Shown one piece after another: positions 32,103 through 44,335 of a stretch of DNA of 64,000 nt. A model generated the notes under the pieces. The model made no database searches. It was given only the letters and a program-made list of their open reading frames with translations, and was not told the origin of the DNA. The first letter of the stretch is position 1; each line of letters starts with the position of its first letter. A program made the position numbers and the translations under genes. The DNA is taken from assembly GCA_016946835.1 (NCBI GenBank), contig JACVTC010000214.1, positions 1 to 64,000 of the forward strand, in the 5' to 3' direction. The DNA comes from Neocallimastix lanati (nom. inval.) (taxonomy: Eukaryota > Neocallimastigomycota > Neocallimastigomycetes > Neocallimastigales > Neocallimastigaceae).

Positions 32103-32882
32103 TGTAAAGAGTTCTATCAGAAACAGATTACAAATAACAAATTTTAACACCAAAATAAAAAAAAAAAAAAAAAAACACGTAATAAAAATTCGTTTTTTTT
32201 AAATAAAATAATCTTTATTAATTAAAAAAAACTAAATCTCTTTTTGTTATTAACTATCATATAGTCAATAACTAATACATCGATTTAATTATAGAAATTT
32301 ACATGTATTTATATTTTTTCATTATTACATTATTATATATTATTTCTATCTAATTTACATATATTACTATTTATTTATAAACAAAATATTTATTAATAAT
32401 TTTATTAAATAATAATTAACTAAACTAAACAATAATTAATTTAATAAACTTTCAACTTATTTACAATAATAATTAAATTCAATAACAACTCATTTATTAA
32501 ATATTTATTATATAAATATTATTAATAATAATGTTTATATATTTACAATTCAAAACTATTTTTGTAAACTATTTAAACTAATTTTAACTATTTAAAACTA
32601 TTCCGAAATTAATTTTAAAGTATTTTAAACTAACTAAACTAAATTAACTAAGTTAAATAGAATAACTATTTTAAATAAACTAAACTAAATTAACTAACTT
32701 AAATAAATTATTTAGATTTAAGTTATTATCCAAAATTATTTAAATAATAATTTTTCCTTTATGAAAAGTTTACATAAATTTATAATTAATTTTCATATAC
32801 GTAAATCATAAATTTATGTAATTTTATTACATTAATTAATTATGTAATAATTAATTATTAAAGATTTTATTAAATCTTTACA
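32103..32882 (-). repeat. Solo LTR, family G, nested
   Basis: A 780-bp unit, TGTAAAGAGTTC to AAATCTTTACA, with a perfect 5-bp duplication CATTC on both sides (32098-32102, 32883-32887). It sits inside the start of element B's own 3' LTR. Shared motifs with other G copies include AACAGATTACA and CATCGATTTAATT. Confidence 0.85.
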
Positions 32883-32973
32883 CATTCTTATCAAGATGCC
32901 TCGACGAAAACTCAAGCTTCTCTGTAAGAGGAGTTAAACTTTACTGAATTTTTGAAAAGGACATTCCTATCAA

Positions 32974-33868
32974 TTATTTACCAGTTTTCTGATCGATTAG
33001 GGTTGCTGTGTTGAATTGAATTTTTAAAATTTTGAATGGTCCGTTATAATATGGTTCTAACTTAGTACGGCTAAAGTTTCTAACTAAGACTAGATCACCG
33101 ACTCTTAATTCTTTTCCTATGTTCATACTTACTTGTTCTTTTCTTCTTGTTGCCCAATACTTGTTGGCATTCTTCACATTTTCACATGATTCTCTAATGT
33201 ATTGGTAGTATCGAACAAATTTTTCCATGAGATTTCGTCGTAATATTTACCGGTGTTTTCGATAGTTCCTATGGCAATATAATAAGGCTGTTGATCTTCT
33301 CTTCCATATACTAGTTCAAAACTGGAATGGCTTGTTGTTGTATTATTAGTTTTCCTTAGAGCCCATAGAGCAGACGGTAAAACTTCATCCCAATCTTGAT
33401 TTTTCTTTCCTAATAAACGAAGCAATTTACCAATTTCTTTATTTCGGAGACCATTTAATTCAGGGTGATAGGTAGCTACGAATCTTATATAAACGTCGTA
33501 AAGGTCAAGAAAGATTTTTGTTATGTCGGAGGTGAACTGGACTCCATTATCGGTAGGGGAATACTATGTCTTGCAAAAACGTTAATTAAAAATTTAATTA
33601 CATCATACTAAGTTATATTCTCATCAGGTTCAGCTTCAACCCATTTCGTGAAATAATCAATGGTAACAATAATGTACTGATTATTGTTTCTTGTTTTTGG
33701 CAAAGATCCTTCTACTTTAGTTTGACGATTTTCAATTGGTTTTGGATATGGTTGAGGACTGTTTAATTGGCACTTTTCGCAATTACTAATAATTCTTCTG
33801 TTATCTTTAATCATATTGTTCCAGTAGAAATTTTTCTTGAGTCTTTGATATGTCTTATAGTTGGCCAA
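32974..33868 (-). mobile_element. Element B integrase
   Basis: From high to low coordinates: zinc-binding domain (YQRLKKNFYWNNMIKDNRRI, CEKCQLNSPQ), core start (IIVTIDYFTKWVEAEP), later core helix region (DWDEVLPSALWALRKTNN, SSFELVYGRE) and C-terminal domain (RVGDLVLVRNF, YNGPFKILKI, a GPY/F-type module). The order is that of Ty3 integrases. Broken. Confidence 0.85.
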
Positions 33869-36462
33869 TATTATGAGTTACTATGATTTAATATGTATTT
33901 TTCATTTTCATCTATTATTAGTTTTCTGTAATTTCCATTATCGATAAAGTAATCTTCTCCGTCAATAACTGTAAACATTTCGTTGATAAATTTTTTTATA
34001 ACTTTAGACAACAATTCTTCATTATTTCCATTAGTTATTTTAATTAACAAAACTTTTTGATCTTCCTTACTTTTCATTCTTGAGATTGCATCAGCTAAAA
34101 CATTCTTTTTATCAGATTCATATTTTATATTAGTTCCAAGCATACTAGCGGTTAGACATCATCTTGTCTGTCTTACGTTCAAAGGTTCTTTATTTTTAAA
34201 TAAACCAACTAATGATCTATGATCTGTGTAAATAATTGTAGGTAATGGATTTCCTTCAGAATAAGATTTAAATTTTGTCACGCAGTAAAACAAAGCGGTT
34301 CCTTCCAAATCTGTTATACCATAATTCTTTTCTGCTTTCTTCAAACTTCTACTTATAAAGTGTATAGGATATTCCTTTCCAGTTTCTTCTTCTTTCTGTG
34401 TAAAGGAAACACTAAAATAGATTATAATAACAAAAGAACACAATAAATTTTATTTTATTAATAAAAAAAAATTTTTATCAAAAATATATTTTATTATTAT
34501 TATTATTAATATGATTTAATATTTATTAATAGTTATTTGTTCAATAACAATTACATCGAAAAAAAATGTGAAAAGTATCTTCTATTTATACTTTTCCTAA
34601 ATACATTGATAATATATTATTTTATTTAAATTACATATATTTTAATATAAAACTATCCTAATGAATTTTATTAAATAATAAATTTATAAACTATAGCTAA
34701 ATTTAGAATAATATAATTATTAATTAAACTAAATACTAAATAATTAAAATTAAGTATATTTATTATCTATTTATTATAAGTATTATAAGTAAAGTCTTTA
34801 TTTATTTTCGATTTAAAAACAATGTTAAAAGAATCATGATTAAATTTTGAAACTTAATAAATTAATAATTTATTTTGTTTTAAACTTTAATCAATTCATT
34901 TAAATCATTGTAAAATAATAATTTTCTCATAATTAAATTTTATAAAAATTATTACATTAAAAATTTATCTTGTGGCTTAAAGAATATAATTCAAAAATTT
35001 AGTTCATATGATTTATTTACTTTATTTATTATTTTATAAATCAAAGAATAATTTACATTTTTGAATTACACAAGAAAAATTTTTAATTTAAAATGTGATT
35101 GGGATAATCACATCTTTACATTTTGTAAGAGGATTCCGCCAATTCCATTATAAGAGGCGTCTGTTCTAATGATAAAAGGATTGTCATATAACTGAAATTT
35201 TAAAATAAGTGAATTGATTAATTTTTCTTTTAGAAGTTTAAAACTTTCTTGTTGTTCTTTATTCCATTCATACTTAGTATTCTTTTTCAATAATATACAT
35301 AAAGGTGAGGTAATTTGAGCATATTTGAAATAAAATCACGATAATATCCTACCGCTCCAAGGAATGATCTCAAATCATGGAGTGATAAAGGGGCTTCCCA
35401 CTTCTTAATGTCTGTTATTTTGCTTTCCATGGGACTTAGTCCTTTAGTAGTAAGTTTGTGGCTTAATACATCAACTTCGGTTTGAAGAAAATGATACTTT
35501 TCGATATTAATTTTTAACTCGATTTCTTTAAATACTTATAAGACTTGTTTGATATGAACTAAATGTTCTTCGATACTTTTGGAGTAGATTAATAAATTAT
35601 CAATAAAGACATAAACAAATACACCAATAGAAGGAAATAAAAGATTTCTCTTTTGAAGGTAGAGGGTGCTTCACTAAGTCCAAAAGGCCTGACTTTGAAT
35701 TGATAATTTCCAAACTTAGTAGTAAAAGTGGTTATTTCAACGCTTTCTTTATCCATTAAGATTTGATGGAAACTAGAAAATAAATCAAGAGTTGTAAATA
35801 TTTTGGCTCCTCCAAGACTATCAAAAATTTCATCTACATAAGGAACTGAACAAGAATCTTTCTCTGTCATATCATTGACTTTTCGGTAGTCAACGCGCAA
35901 TCTTTCCATTGTGTTTGAGAATAAGTACTACTGGAGATGACAATTCCGAGCAAGATGGTTTAATCAATCCTTTCTTAATTTATTTTTAGTTATTTATATT
36001 GTCTTATTTTTTATTTTTATTTTACTATATTTTATTACATTTAATTCACTTTTTAATATTTTAATAAATAAGTTTTTATTTATTAAAATAAGTTCTTCTT
36101 TTAAGATATCTAATTTTAATTTGTTAAACCTATAACTCCTTAATTTTATTTAATTTTATTGGCTTTGCATTAACTTTTAAGTGTATTTTATATGGTGAAA
36201 GTTCAGAAGGAGATAATTCTTCTTTTGATGTAGCAACTAAGTCAATCATTTCTTTGAGTATTTGGACGATTTGTTCTTCATAATCTTCATTTAATGTATT
36301 TAAAAATTTATTACTTTCAATAAATTCCATTGGTGTTAATTTCTTTATGATTTTTTTTTCGTTATTCGTTTCTTCAACTTTTCTAATAGTACAGATTATA
36401 CTTTCTTCATCATTATATTTATTATTTATTTTAGCTATTTCTTCGAATTTACTTTCTGACAA
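33869..36462 (-). mobile_element. Element B RT and RNase H (with nested LTR)
   Basis: RT starts with the connection typical of Ty3 Pol (IVQILKEMIDLVATSKEEL, 36130-36462), then VDYRKVNDMTEKDSCSVPY, TTLDLFSSFHQI and FGNYQFKVRPFGLSEAPSTF (35589-35909). RNase H is seen as RTDASYNGIGGILL (35108-35200), then after the nested LTR as HFISRSLKKAEKNYGITDLE and IYTDHRSLVGLF (34159-34398). 33871-34143 holds the link to the integrase (ADAISRM). Several breaks. Confidence 0.85.
34399..35120 (-). repeat. Solo LTR A nested in element B
   Basis: A 722-bp unit, TGTAAAGGAAACAC to ATCTTTACA, flanked by near-identical 5-mers TTCTG (34394-34398) and TTTTG (35121-35125). It interrupts RNase H coding of element B. 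It contains the promoter-type hairpin GAAAAGTAT/ATACTTTTC near 34570-34600. Confidence 0.85.
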
Positions 36463-37723
36463 AAGTTTACATAAACTGTTTTAGGTTGGATGAATAAATA
36501 GATAATAATCAATTTGAGTTTTAAAATTTATTAACATATCATAAAAAGAATCTTCTTTTTCAATAATTCTAAAATCTGCATTAAATTCATAATTATTATT
36601 TTTTACTGGTAATCTGACAATAATTCCTTCTGAGTATTCTTCATATTATGTCGCTAATTGAATTCTTCCTCGACTTTTTCCAACTGTTTCATATTCACCA
36701 GATAGTTTTTCAAAATACTGTTTAGTAACAACGCTAAGATTACTACAAGAATAAATTAAATGTTTTCCTAGTACTTCATCAACACTTGCATTAATCTTTG
36801 CTAAATCTTCTTCAGCTACTTCATTACTCTTACATATTTAAGTATGGTTACTATTATTAATTAACAGAGTTTAGAAATCACATTATCTACTGTTCCAATT
36901 ATTTTAGATTTTTCTAACTTTAAACATTGAAATAATTGTTAACGAATCTTCGGACATGCATTCAATAGTTGACCTATTGTAATACTACATTTAATATTAT
37001 TTAAATTATCCGTTATATCATAAGGTTCCTTATTATTCATCATTTTGATATACCTCTTTACTATCGGAGTATTTCCATTATTAAATTAATTTCTTTAGTA
37101 TTTGTTGAAATTAATTTTTACCAAAGTATTTTATTTTGTTGATTATCTTTATTCCTTTCTATATCTTCTATTTCATTATCGATTACAAGTATATCTTTAG
37201 ATTCAACTTTTTCTTATTCTTTTGTTGAATTATTGCTGTTTTCTTCTTTATTTTTGTTTACTCTTTCTCTATTTCTTAATTCCTTTTCTTTTTATTTTTC
37301 TTTACTGATATTTGGTTGAGTTAAAATTGAAAGTAGTATTTGATTGTTATAAACTTTATTTGATTTATTATGAAGTTCATTTTCTTTCTTCTTTCTAAAA
37401 GAAGGAGTTAGAAAGAGAATTAGATTATTTTTTAAACTTTTATGTACCTTCTTGGAATTATTTTCTTTTCTTCTTTTCCATTGTTATTATCATTCATTTT
37501 TCTTTTTATAGCATTAATAATGATATCATCCTATATCACTAAAATCAGATTCTTCAGATTCTTCATTAGGGAAATTATTATCAATTGAAATTTTCTTGGT
37601 AATTGGTTTATTTTGTAAATTAATTAATGAAGCTATTTTTTTGTCATTGGTAGTGCTTCTACTCTCATCTAATAGTTTAAAGACTTTTAAGAATATATTT
37701 CTTTTTTATTTTCTTCTATAATT
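36463..37723 (-). mobile_element. Element B protease region and Asn/Lys-rich spacer
   Basis: A stretch near 37030 reads PYDITDNLNNIKCSITIGQL, the leader to retropepsin in this fungal Ty3 group (compare YDIVDDIGNKFANIT in element E at 43818). Retropepsin-like strands follow to 36480 (SFYDMLINF). 37060-37720 is Lys/Glu/Asn-rich and has no known domain. Heavily broken. Confidence 0.6.
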
Positions 37724-38509
37724 TTATTTAATTGAGGCAATAATTTGAGAAGTGACCTCTTTCTTTACATAAGAAGCAATTTTGATAGATAAATTTCTCA
37801 TTTTCAGGGTTAATTCTTCCACACTATCTTGAGGTTTTGGCTTATTATTTGTTTGACTTGTATGAAAAGTGTCATTTCTTCTTTTAGGGTAAAATCTTGA
37901 AGTGGTATTGTTCTGATTATTTTGTGAATTATTAATATTATAGGTACTAATATTGTTGTTTTTTACAGAAAGTCTATTTACTTTTTTGGCAATTTTGAAT
38001 GTTTTATCAATATTTATATCATCTTTAAGGGATAATTTCTTCCAGGCCTGATAATTATTTTGAATAGAATCAATATAATTAAGTACACCAATGCATTTTC
38101 TTCTCTTTTTATCATATTTAGTATACAAAGTTCTATATCTTACATGAAAGTCTTTGATTTTTTCATTTCTTTTAATTCGTATTGCACGAAGTTCTTTAAG
38201 AATTAAATTTTGTTCTTCTTTAACACCATAAAAATTTTCAAGACTTTAAATAATTTTTTCAAGGGAAGGAAATTTATCATCATCATCAACATTTTCCTCT
38301 TCATCATCGTCTTCTTTATCTAATTAATCATCACTTTTATCGTTATTATCTTCTCCAAAATCTTCAATAACGCGTTGAATTTCTCCAGAGCTAGTAATTA
38401 AGCAAGTATTGAATATTGTTTCCGGATCTGTAATACCTTGTATTTTGATCCAAAATTTTAATTCAGTAGCCCAAGACTTAATATCTAAATTGTCCTTGAT
38501 AAATTTCAA
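37724..38509 (-). mobile_element. Element B gag
   Basis: The start (38324-38509) is MKFIKDNLDIKSWATELKFW with a GEIQRVIEDFG segment. The later part (37724-38128) has KRRKCIGVLNYIDSIQNNYQ and an Asn/Ser-rich tail. The arrangement fits gag of the E/I/J group. No zinc knuckle was recognised. Broken. Confidence 0.55.
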
Positions 38510-38677
38510 AATATGTTGATTTCTTTTAATAAATTAAAGAGAAGAATAAATATGTATAAATTTGGAGGTCCAACTTTAAAAATATAATTTTTATAAGTAA
38601 TTTAATATCGAATCAATATTTAAGTAATATATTTTAGTAACTTTTGAAAATAATAATTTTATTTGTTTTCTTTAGTA

Positions 38678-38790
38678 GGTATAAGCTTGATATCTTTATA
38701 CCCAACTTAGTACAAATTATAAAGCTCGAAGTTCTTTTCGCCACTTTAAAGAAAAATTTTCAAGCTCGAAATCCTTATCTACCCCTTGAA
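38678..38790 (-). promoter_or_regulatory. Leader hairpin array of element B
   Basis: Three hairpins in a row: GGTATAA/TTATACC (38678-38702), AAAG-CGAA/TTCG-CTTT (38721-38747) and TTCAAG/CTTGAA (38759-38790). On the minus strand the second reads GTGGCGAAAAGAACTTCGAG, very close in plan to GGTGGTCGAAGAGAATTTCG in element F (54436). It lies just upstream of gag. Confidence 0.65.
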
Positions 38791-38908
38791 TTTTGTTATT
38801 TAGTATACTTGTAGTATTAATTTTATAAATTAAGTAACAAAATTTAATTTTTTATTTTCTCCTTTCCAAATTTGTTTTCTCTTTTTTAACGATTAATGTT
38901 GTTATAGC

Positions 38909-40427
38909 TAATAAAATACTTTGTATTTCCTATTAAATACTCTTATATTACAATAAAATTATTATTAAATCTTATTATTAAAATCTTTTATTAATATCAA
39001 ATATAATAAAAATTAATAAATATTCTTATTAAAATCATTTATCAATATCAAATATAATAAAAATTATTAATAAATATTTGTAATAAATCCATCAATTAAA
39101 ACAGATTATAACAATAAAAACACTACACAATTTAAATAAAAATATGTAATTTTTTATATTAATAAATTCTTTTATTAATTATAAATTTCTCTTATGTTAT
39201 TAACTGTAAAATAGTTAATAACTAATACATCGATTTAATTGAGAAAAATTACATGCATTTATATTTTTTCTTATTACATTATAAATTTATGATATTATTT
39301 AATAATATATATAAAGCTATTTATTTATAAACAAAAGTTTTTTTAATTAATAATTTTATTGTTTATTAATTTACTAAAACTAAAATTAATTTTTTAAACT
39401 ATTTATTTTATTTATTATTTTAATACATATAATAATTTTAATTATATATTTAATATTGAAAAACTATTTTTATTAATATTAACTATTAAAGATTATTCCT
39501 AAATTAATATTTAACTATTTAAAACTAAACTAAGCTAACTAAACTATTTAAAAAATATTTTCAATTTAAAAAATAATTAAATTTTATTTCAATAAGTTTT
39601 ATATTAAAAAATTTCATATACATTAAATAAATTAATTGTACGAAAAATTAAACTATTTAATGTATTAAAGATTTATTAAATCTTTACAATTTTCTTATTA
39701 AAATCTTTTATTAATATCAAATAAAATAAAAATTACTATTAAATATTCATATTAAAAATTAAATATAATTTAAATCATTATTAAAAATCTTATTTTTTTT
39801 AATATTAAGTATAATAAATTTTATTTCTATAAATATTTGAAATAAAATACAGAATTATAAGTTTCTGTATAATATTTTATAAACCTTTGAAATAAACTAT
39901 GAATAAAACAAAAACTAAAACTAATTTAAATCCTTATTAAAATAAAAATGAACCAAAATACAGAAATTCTTCAATAACAAAAATGAACAAAAATACACAA
40001 AACATTAATTCTGTATAATTTTCTCTCTAAAGACAATATCAAGAAGCTACCGCCAGGAACGCCCTTTGTGATACAACATCTAAATTTAATTTTTATAGTT
40101 TAATTTAACAAATGATATTTTTTTTAACTATATAAATAATATTTAAAATAATTTAAAATAATAGTAAAAAGTTAAAAATAAAATAGTTAGAATAGTTTTA
40201 TTTTTTTAGAGAATATAATAAAGATAAATAAAATGTATTAAAATAAAAGTATAAAAAGAATAAATTTCTTTCTTTTTACTACGGGGAACAAATAATTTTA
40301 ATTTTAAATTTAAATAAAGAGTATTTTAAAAATTAATTTTTTTTTTGTTTCCAAATTTATTTTACCTTTATGTGTTAATATTTATTTTTGTTTTGAATGT
40401 TTTAGTGTTTCAACCCAGCCCATATCA
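38909..40427 (+). repeat. 5' LTR of element E, with nested G LTR
   Basis: The right end reads CAACCCAGCCCATATCA, as in the LTR at 52542-53652 (CAACCCCAGCCCGTATCA). The left part, from about 38909, matches that copy's TATTTCCTATTAAATACTC and AATATCAAATATAATAAAAA blocks but is more diverged at the very start. A G-family LTR is inserted at 39079-39688. Confidence 0.75.
39079..39688 (-). repeat. LTR G nested in LTR E
   Basis: A 610-bp unit, TGTAATAAATCC to ATCTTTACA, flanked by similar 5-mers ATATT and ATTTT. It shares AAAACAGATTATAACAATAA and ACATCGATTTAATTGAG with the copy at 58704 (opposite strand) and that at 32103. Confidence 0.75.
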
Positions 40428-40435
40428 TAAAAATT

Positions 40436-40451
40436 TGGTGGAGAATCCGGG
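40436..40451 (+). other. Primer-binding site of element E
   Basis: TGGTGGAGAATCCGGG, 8 bases after the LTR end. Identical to the site of element C. It would pair with a tRNA ending TCTCCACCA. Confidence 0.75.
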
Positions 40452-40459
40452 CGGCTGAA

Positions 40460-40788
40460 ATACAATACAAGATGAAAAGAAACTTTAATATTAAACATAT
40501 AATTTTTTTATTTAAACTTATTTTTTTTTGTTGTTTAAGGTTCTCTAAAATTTATAAAACTTTGAGAAAATTTTGATTTTTTTTTGGAAAAATTATTAAA
40601 TTTTTTTTTACTTAGTTACACAAATTTTATACATAAAAAAAATTTTTTTTTGTGAAACTTAAATCGTAAATTTTATTTGATATAATAAAACATTTATTTC
40701 TACTTACAATAATAATAATAAAAAAGATATATATATTATTTATATAATAATATAGTTGATAAAAAAAATAATAATGATAGTAATTAAA

Positions 40789-40825
<37 letters not shown>

Positions 40826-41540
40826 TTATAATAATTCAAAAAAAAAATTTATATTTTAGAATAGCACTTCCGCTCATCTCTTATTTGTTATTAAAATAAT
40901 TACTTCCTTCAAGAGAGATTGTTCTATCTGAAAAATCTGTCAAGTGGACTTTTCAAGATATTGAAAAACTTGGAATAATTAGTTTTATTCAACAATAATA
41001 AGTTTTATAATCATTAATTTTAAGATTTTATTTTTTTTAATATTAGTATATTAAATTCATTCAGTACCTACCATCAGGGAGAGCGGCTATTAGATGAGAA
41101 ACTCTATAGCTAAAGGCTCATCGATTGGAATAGGTGAATTATGTAATTCCGTATTATTAATTAAATAAAAAATTATTATTAATTATTTCTAAAATCAACA
41201 ACGTATTCCGGGAATATATAATATATGGTAGTTTATTAGTGGCTTGATTAAATTCAGGTATAATAAATTATTAAAATAACTTTTTATTAGAGAGTAGATA
41301 AGAGCGTTTACTTGTTTAAGCTGGGAAGTAGAGCGCTATTTAATAAGGTTTCAATATCAGACCTTAAATTGAAAAATCCATAAAGCCCTTGTTTCAATAA
41401 GCAGGAACTGTTAAAGGTTACTTGGAACTGACGGTTAAATAGTGGAGGTCGAAAGACGCAGAGTAAATGTTTGAGGGAATCGAAAATGATAATAAAGTTA
41501 TAACATATATTTTATTGTCCCTTATTAGATATTTATAAAA
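40460..41540 (+). promoter_or_regulatory. Leader of element E; structured part 41060-41480
   Basis: First 0.6 kb is A/T-rich with an AAT microsatellite (40793-40824). 41060-41480 is richer in G and C and can fold: GATGAG/CTCATC (41093-41122), AGCG-ACTT/AAGT-CGCT (41303-41337, two tiers) and TTCAAT/ATTGAA near 41350-41375. It is placed like the structured leader at 21860-22440, between primer site and gag. Confidence 0.55.
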
Positions 41541-42017
41541 AAAATACTAATTTATATAATAATAATTCTACTAATAAGTCTTTTCTATCTCTTAAAACTA
41601 TTCTTCATTTGAAATTTGTTCAAAAAAAAAATTTTTTTTCTTTAATTTTTATTTTTCTTTTTAATAAGATTTACTTTATCTTTTTTTTTCTGTTAAAATC
41701 TATAAAAAAACATTTCTCTTTAATAATTATCCTTCTTTTTAATAAGATTTACTTTATCATTTTTTTAGTTAAAATCCATATAAAAAAAAATAATAATATA
41801 TATATTTCCTCAATAATATTTATCTTTCTTTTTTTTTTTGTATAAGATTTACTTTATTATCTTTTTGTTAAAATCTATATATAAATAAAATAAAATAAAT
41901 TTCTCTATAAAATTCTATTTTAAATAAATTAAAAAATATATATATATATACAAATATTTTATATATTCGTTTCTATTTAAGCAATTTTGTGTTCTTCTGT
42001 GTTCTTTCTAAAAAAAT

Positions 42018-43326
42018 ATGAAGATAAGAGAAATAGCTAAATTACTACCACGACTTAATAGTTTCGATAGGGACATAGAATCGGCTGAAGAATTCAATAG
42101 GGTAGTGGAACTCTCAGACATTGATGACACTAGAAAAATGTTTGCTTGGGCTAAAGAATGTGTTCCTAGACGATTAAAAGTAGTAATTGAAGATATTAAA
42201 GAAGAAGATGAAGAGGCTGAAATGATTATATATCCAAGTATTACTGATATTAAAATAGCCATTGAAAATTTTTAGATATTACTCCAAGAAAAATGCTTAA
42301 ACCTAAAATCACTCAAAATGCAAAAGGGTGAATCAATTAAAAACTTTAACTAAAGATATGGTAAATTATACGAATCACTTACTCCAGAAAGTCAAACATT
42401 TATTACAATTAATGTTTACACGGATTCATTATTAAGTCATCCATACTCTAGAAAGGAAGTAATAACTTCTCAACGAACTAATTTAGAAGAAGCATTTAAA
42501 ATAGTCGAACTTGCAGAAACTGTATCTGAAGTACCAAATAGAAATAGAAATGTTGTTATGGTTACCAATACTTATGGAGGTCTAAATTCTATTCTTCCAA
42601 ATAATTATAATAATAATTATAATAATAGAAATTATAACAGTCCTAATAATTATGACTACAATAATTATCGCTCTAATTATAATTATAATAATTATAATAA
42701 TTATAATAATTATAATAAAAATAATGGTTGTAATCATTCAAATAATTATAATAATAATTATTGAAATTCTTATAATAATAATTATAATAACTCTATTAAT
42801 AATAGAAATCTAAATCATTTCCGAAATAGTCATAATAGTCGTAATAATTATAATAACAATAATCAAATTTTAACAACATGAATAATAACTTTAACAATAA
42901 TAAAGTATAACTAAAAATAATTTAAGAAATCAAAATTTTATATCAAATATTAATTTAAATTGCTTTAAATGTGGTCATAAAATGCAAGATTGTCCTTATA
43001 CTTATCAAGAACTAGCTAATATGGAAGCTACTGGAAGACTTAATAACAATAATCTCTACATTACAAATAACAGCAATACAAACAGAAATCATAATCTAAA
43101 TAATAATAATAACTATAATAGTGACTATAATATTAATAATTTAAATAGAAATTCTAATATTAATACTAATAATGCAAATCATTATAACTCAAATGGAAAC
43201 TTTAATGTTAATACTAATTATAATAATACTAGTTATAACAGTTCAAATCCTAATCATAATAACATAGATCCTATTAATAATAACCAAAATTTCTTTGGTA
43301 ACAATAATCAACCTTTAAACTTCTAA
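42018..43326 (+). mobile_element. Element E gag
   Basis: Opens MKIREIAKLLPRLNSFDRDI with a helical region (RKMFAWAKECVPRRLKVVIE) matching the PERLFVWANEAVDLDLQSVL stretch of element C gag. The tail is extremely Asn/Tyr-rich from AAT/TAT runs and includes a knuckle-like CFKCGHKMQDCPYTYQEL, parallel to ECPYSFRQLAELEEKG in C. Broken. Confidence 0.75.
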
Positions 43327-43552
43327 ATGGGAGAAGGAATACTCCCATAAATCAAACCAATACAACTCTTTTAGCTAATTCACTTACTGGAACTAAGGAA
43401 TCTTCGAATATAGAAGATAATAAAGAAATAGCCATTGTGGCTGAAAGAAGAAGTAAAAAACTAATGAAAATAAACCATATAAGAAAGTAACTAAGAAAAG
43501 TTTAAAAGAAAATCCTCATCCAATTAAAGTTCCATCAAATAATCAGGAACAA

Positions 43553-44335
43553 ATGGAAACGGAACTAGAAAGTGAAACTAACAGTAAAAATAAAGAAAAT
43601 GAAAATCAAAACGAAACAGAAGTGTTAAATCATCTTGATCCATCTTTTATAAATGAACCTTCAATTGAAGAAGCAAAGAGAAGAAACAAGAAAGAGAGGG
43701 CTAAAGAAATAAAAGAATTAGCTAAAGAAATACAACTTCCGAGTGAAAAAAGGGTAGAAAAATCCAATAAGGAAAACATTACAAAAAAATTAAAAATAAT
43801 AGGAAATCAAGATAATTATGATATAGTTGATGATATTGGAAACAAGTTTGCTAATATCACCATCAGATAGTTGCTTAATATTAATCCTAAATTGAGAACT
43901 GAATTATCTAAAGCCTTAAAGTTTACAACAATTATAGAGGAGAAAGAAACAATCTTATCAACAATTAACAAAGACAAGATTGTAAAAACAAAATGTAAAG
44001 TAGAAAACGTAGAAACTACAGTATATTTAGACTCTTGTTCTTCTATTAATATGATCACCAAAACCTTCATGATAAATAATAAAATTCCATTTAAACCAAT
44101 TTCTGCTATTAAAGAAACCTTATATCAAGCTTGTACTAATACCACGCTCATCTCAAAATTATATGAAATAGAAATATCGATTGGAAATATCACTTCTAAA
44201 GAAATTTTTAGAATGGTTGAAAAAGATGATATTTTCGAAGTATTAATTGGTGTGGATGCCCTAGCTAGAATGAAGATTATTGTGGACTTTTCTGATCACG
44301 CCTTATATAAAAAACAGATGAGATACAAAAGATAG
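43553..44335 (+). mobile_element. Element E protease region
   Basis: A Lys/Glu-rich lead (43553-43800), then YDIVDDIGNKFANIT and the retropepsin-like core (VYLDSCSSINMITKTFM, FRMVEKDDIFEVLIGVDALA). In this family the protease processes Gag-Pol. The same FRxVEKxxxFxxxLxxxxL string occurs in element K at 62930 and loosely in B. Broken. Confidence 0.75.

Larger units (their letters stand above)
32888..38520 (-). mobile_element. Ty3/gypsy element B (broken)
   Basis: On the minus strand the order is leader, gag, protease spacer, RT, RNase H, integrase and a purine-rich 3' end (GTCGAGGCATCT) followed by TGATAAGAATG, a TGATA-type LTR start. Many breaks are present and the element is old. It was later hit by two solo LTRs (34399-35120 in RNase H; 32103-32882 in the LTR). 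No 5' LTR or primer site was recognised. Style is close to elements E, I and K. Confidence 0.85.

Noticed and set aside
32103-32882. 3' LTR of element B
   Set aside because: A perfect CATTC duplication on both sides shows it is an independent solo LTR inserted just inside B's own TGATA-type LTR.
40627-41845. ORFs made of Ile/Tyr/Phe runs (40627-40839 minus, 41609-41845 plus)
   Set aside because: Translations of ATT/TTT microsatellites in the leader of element E.
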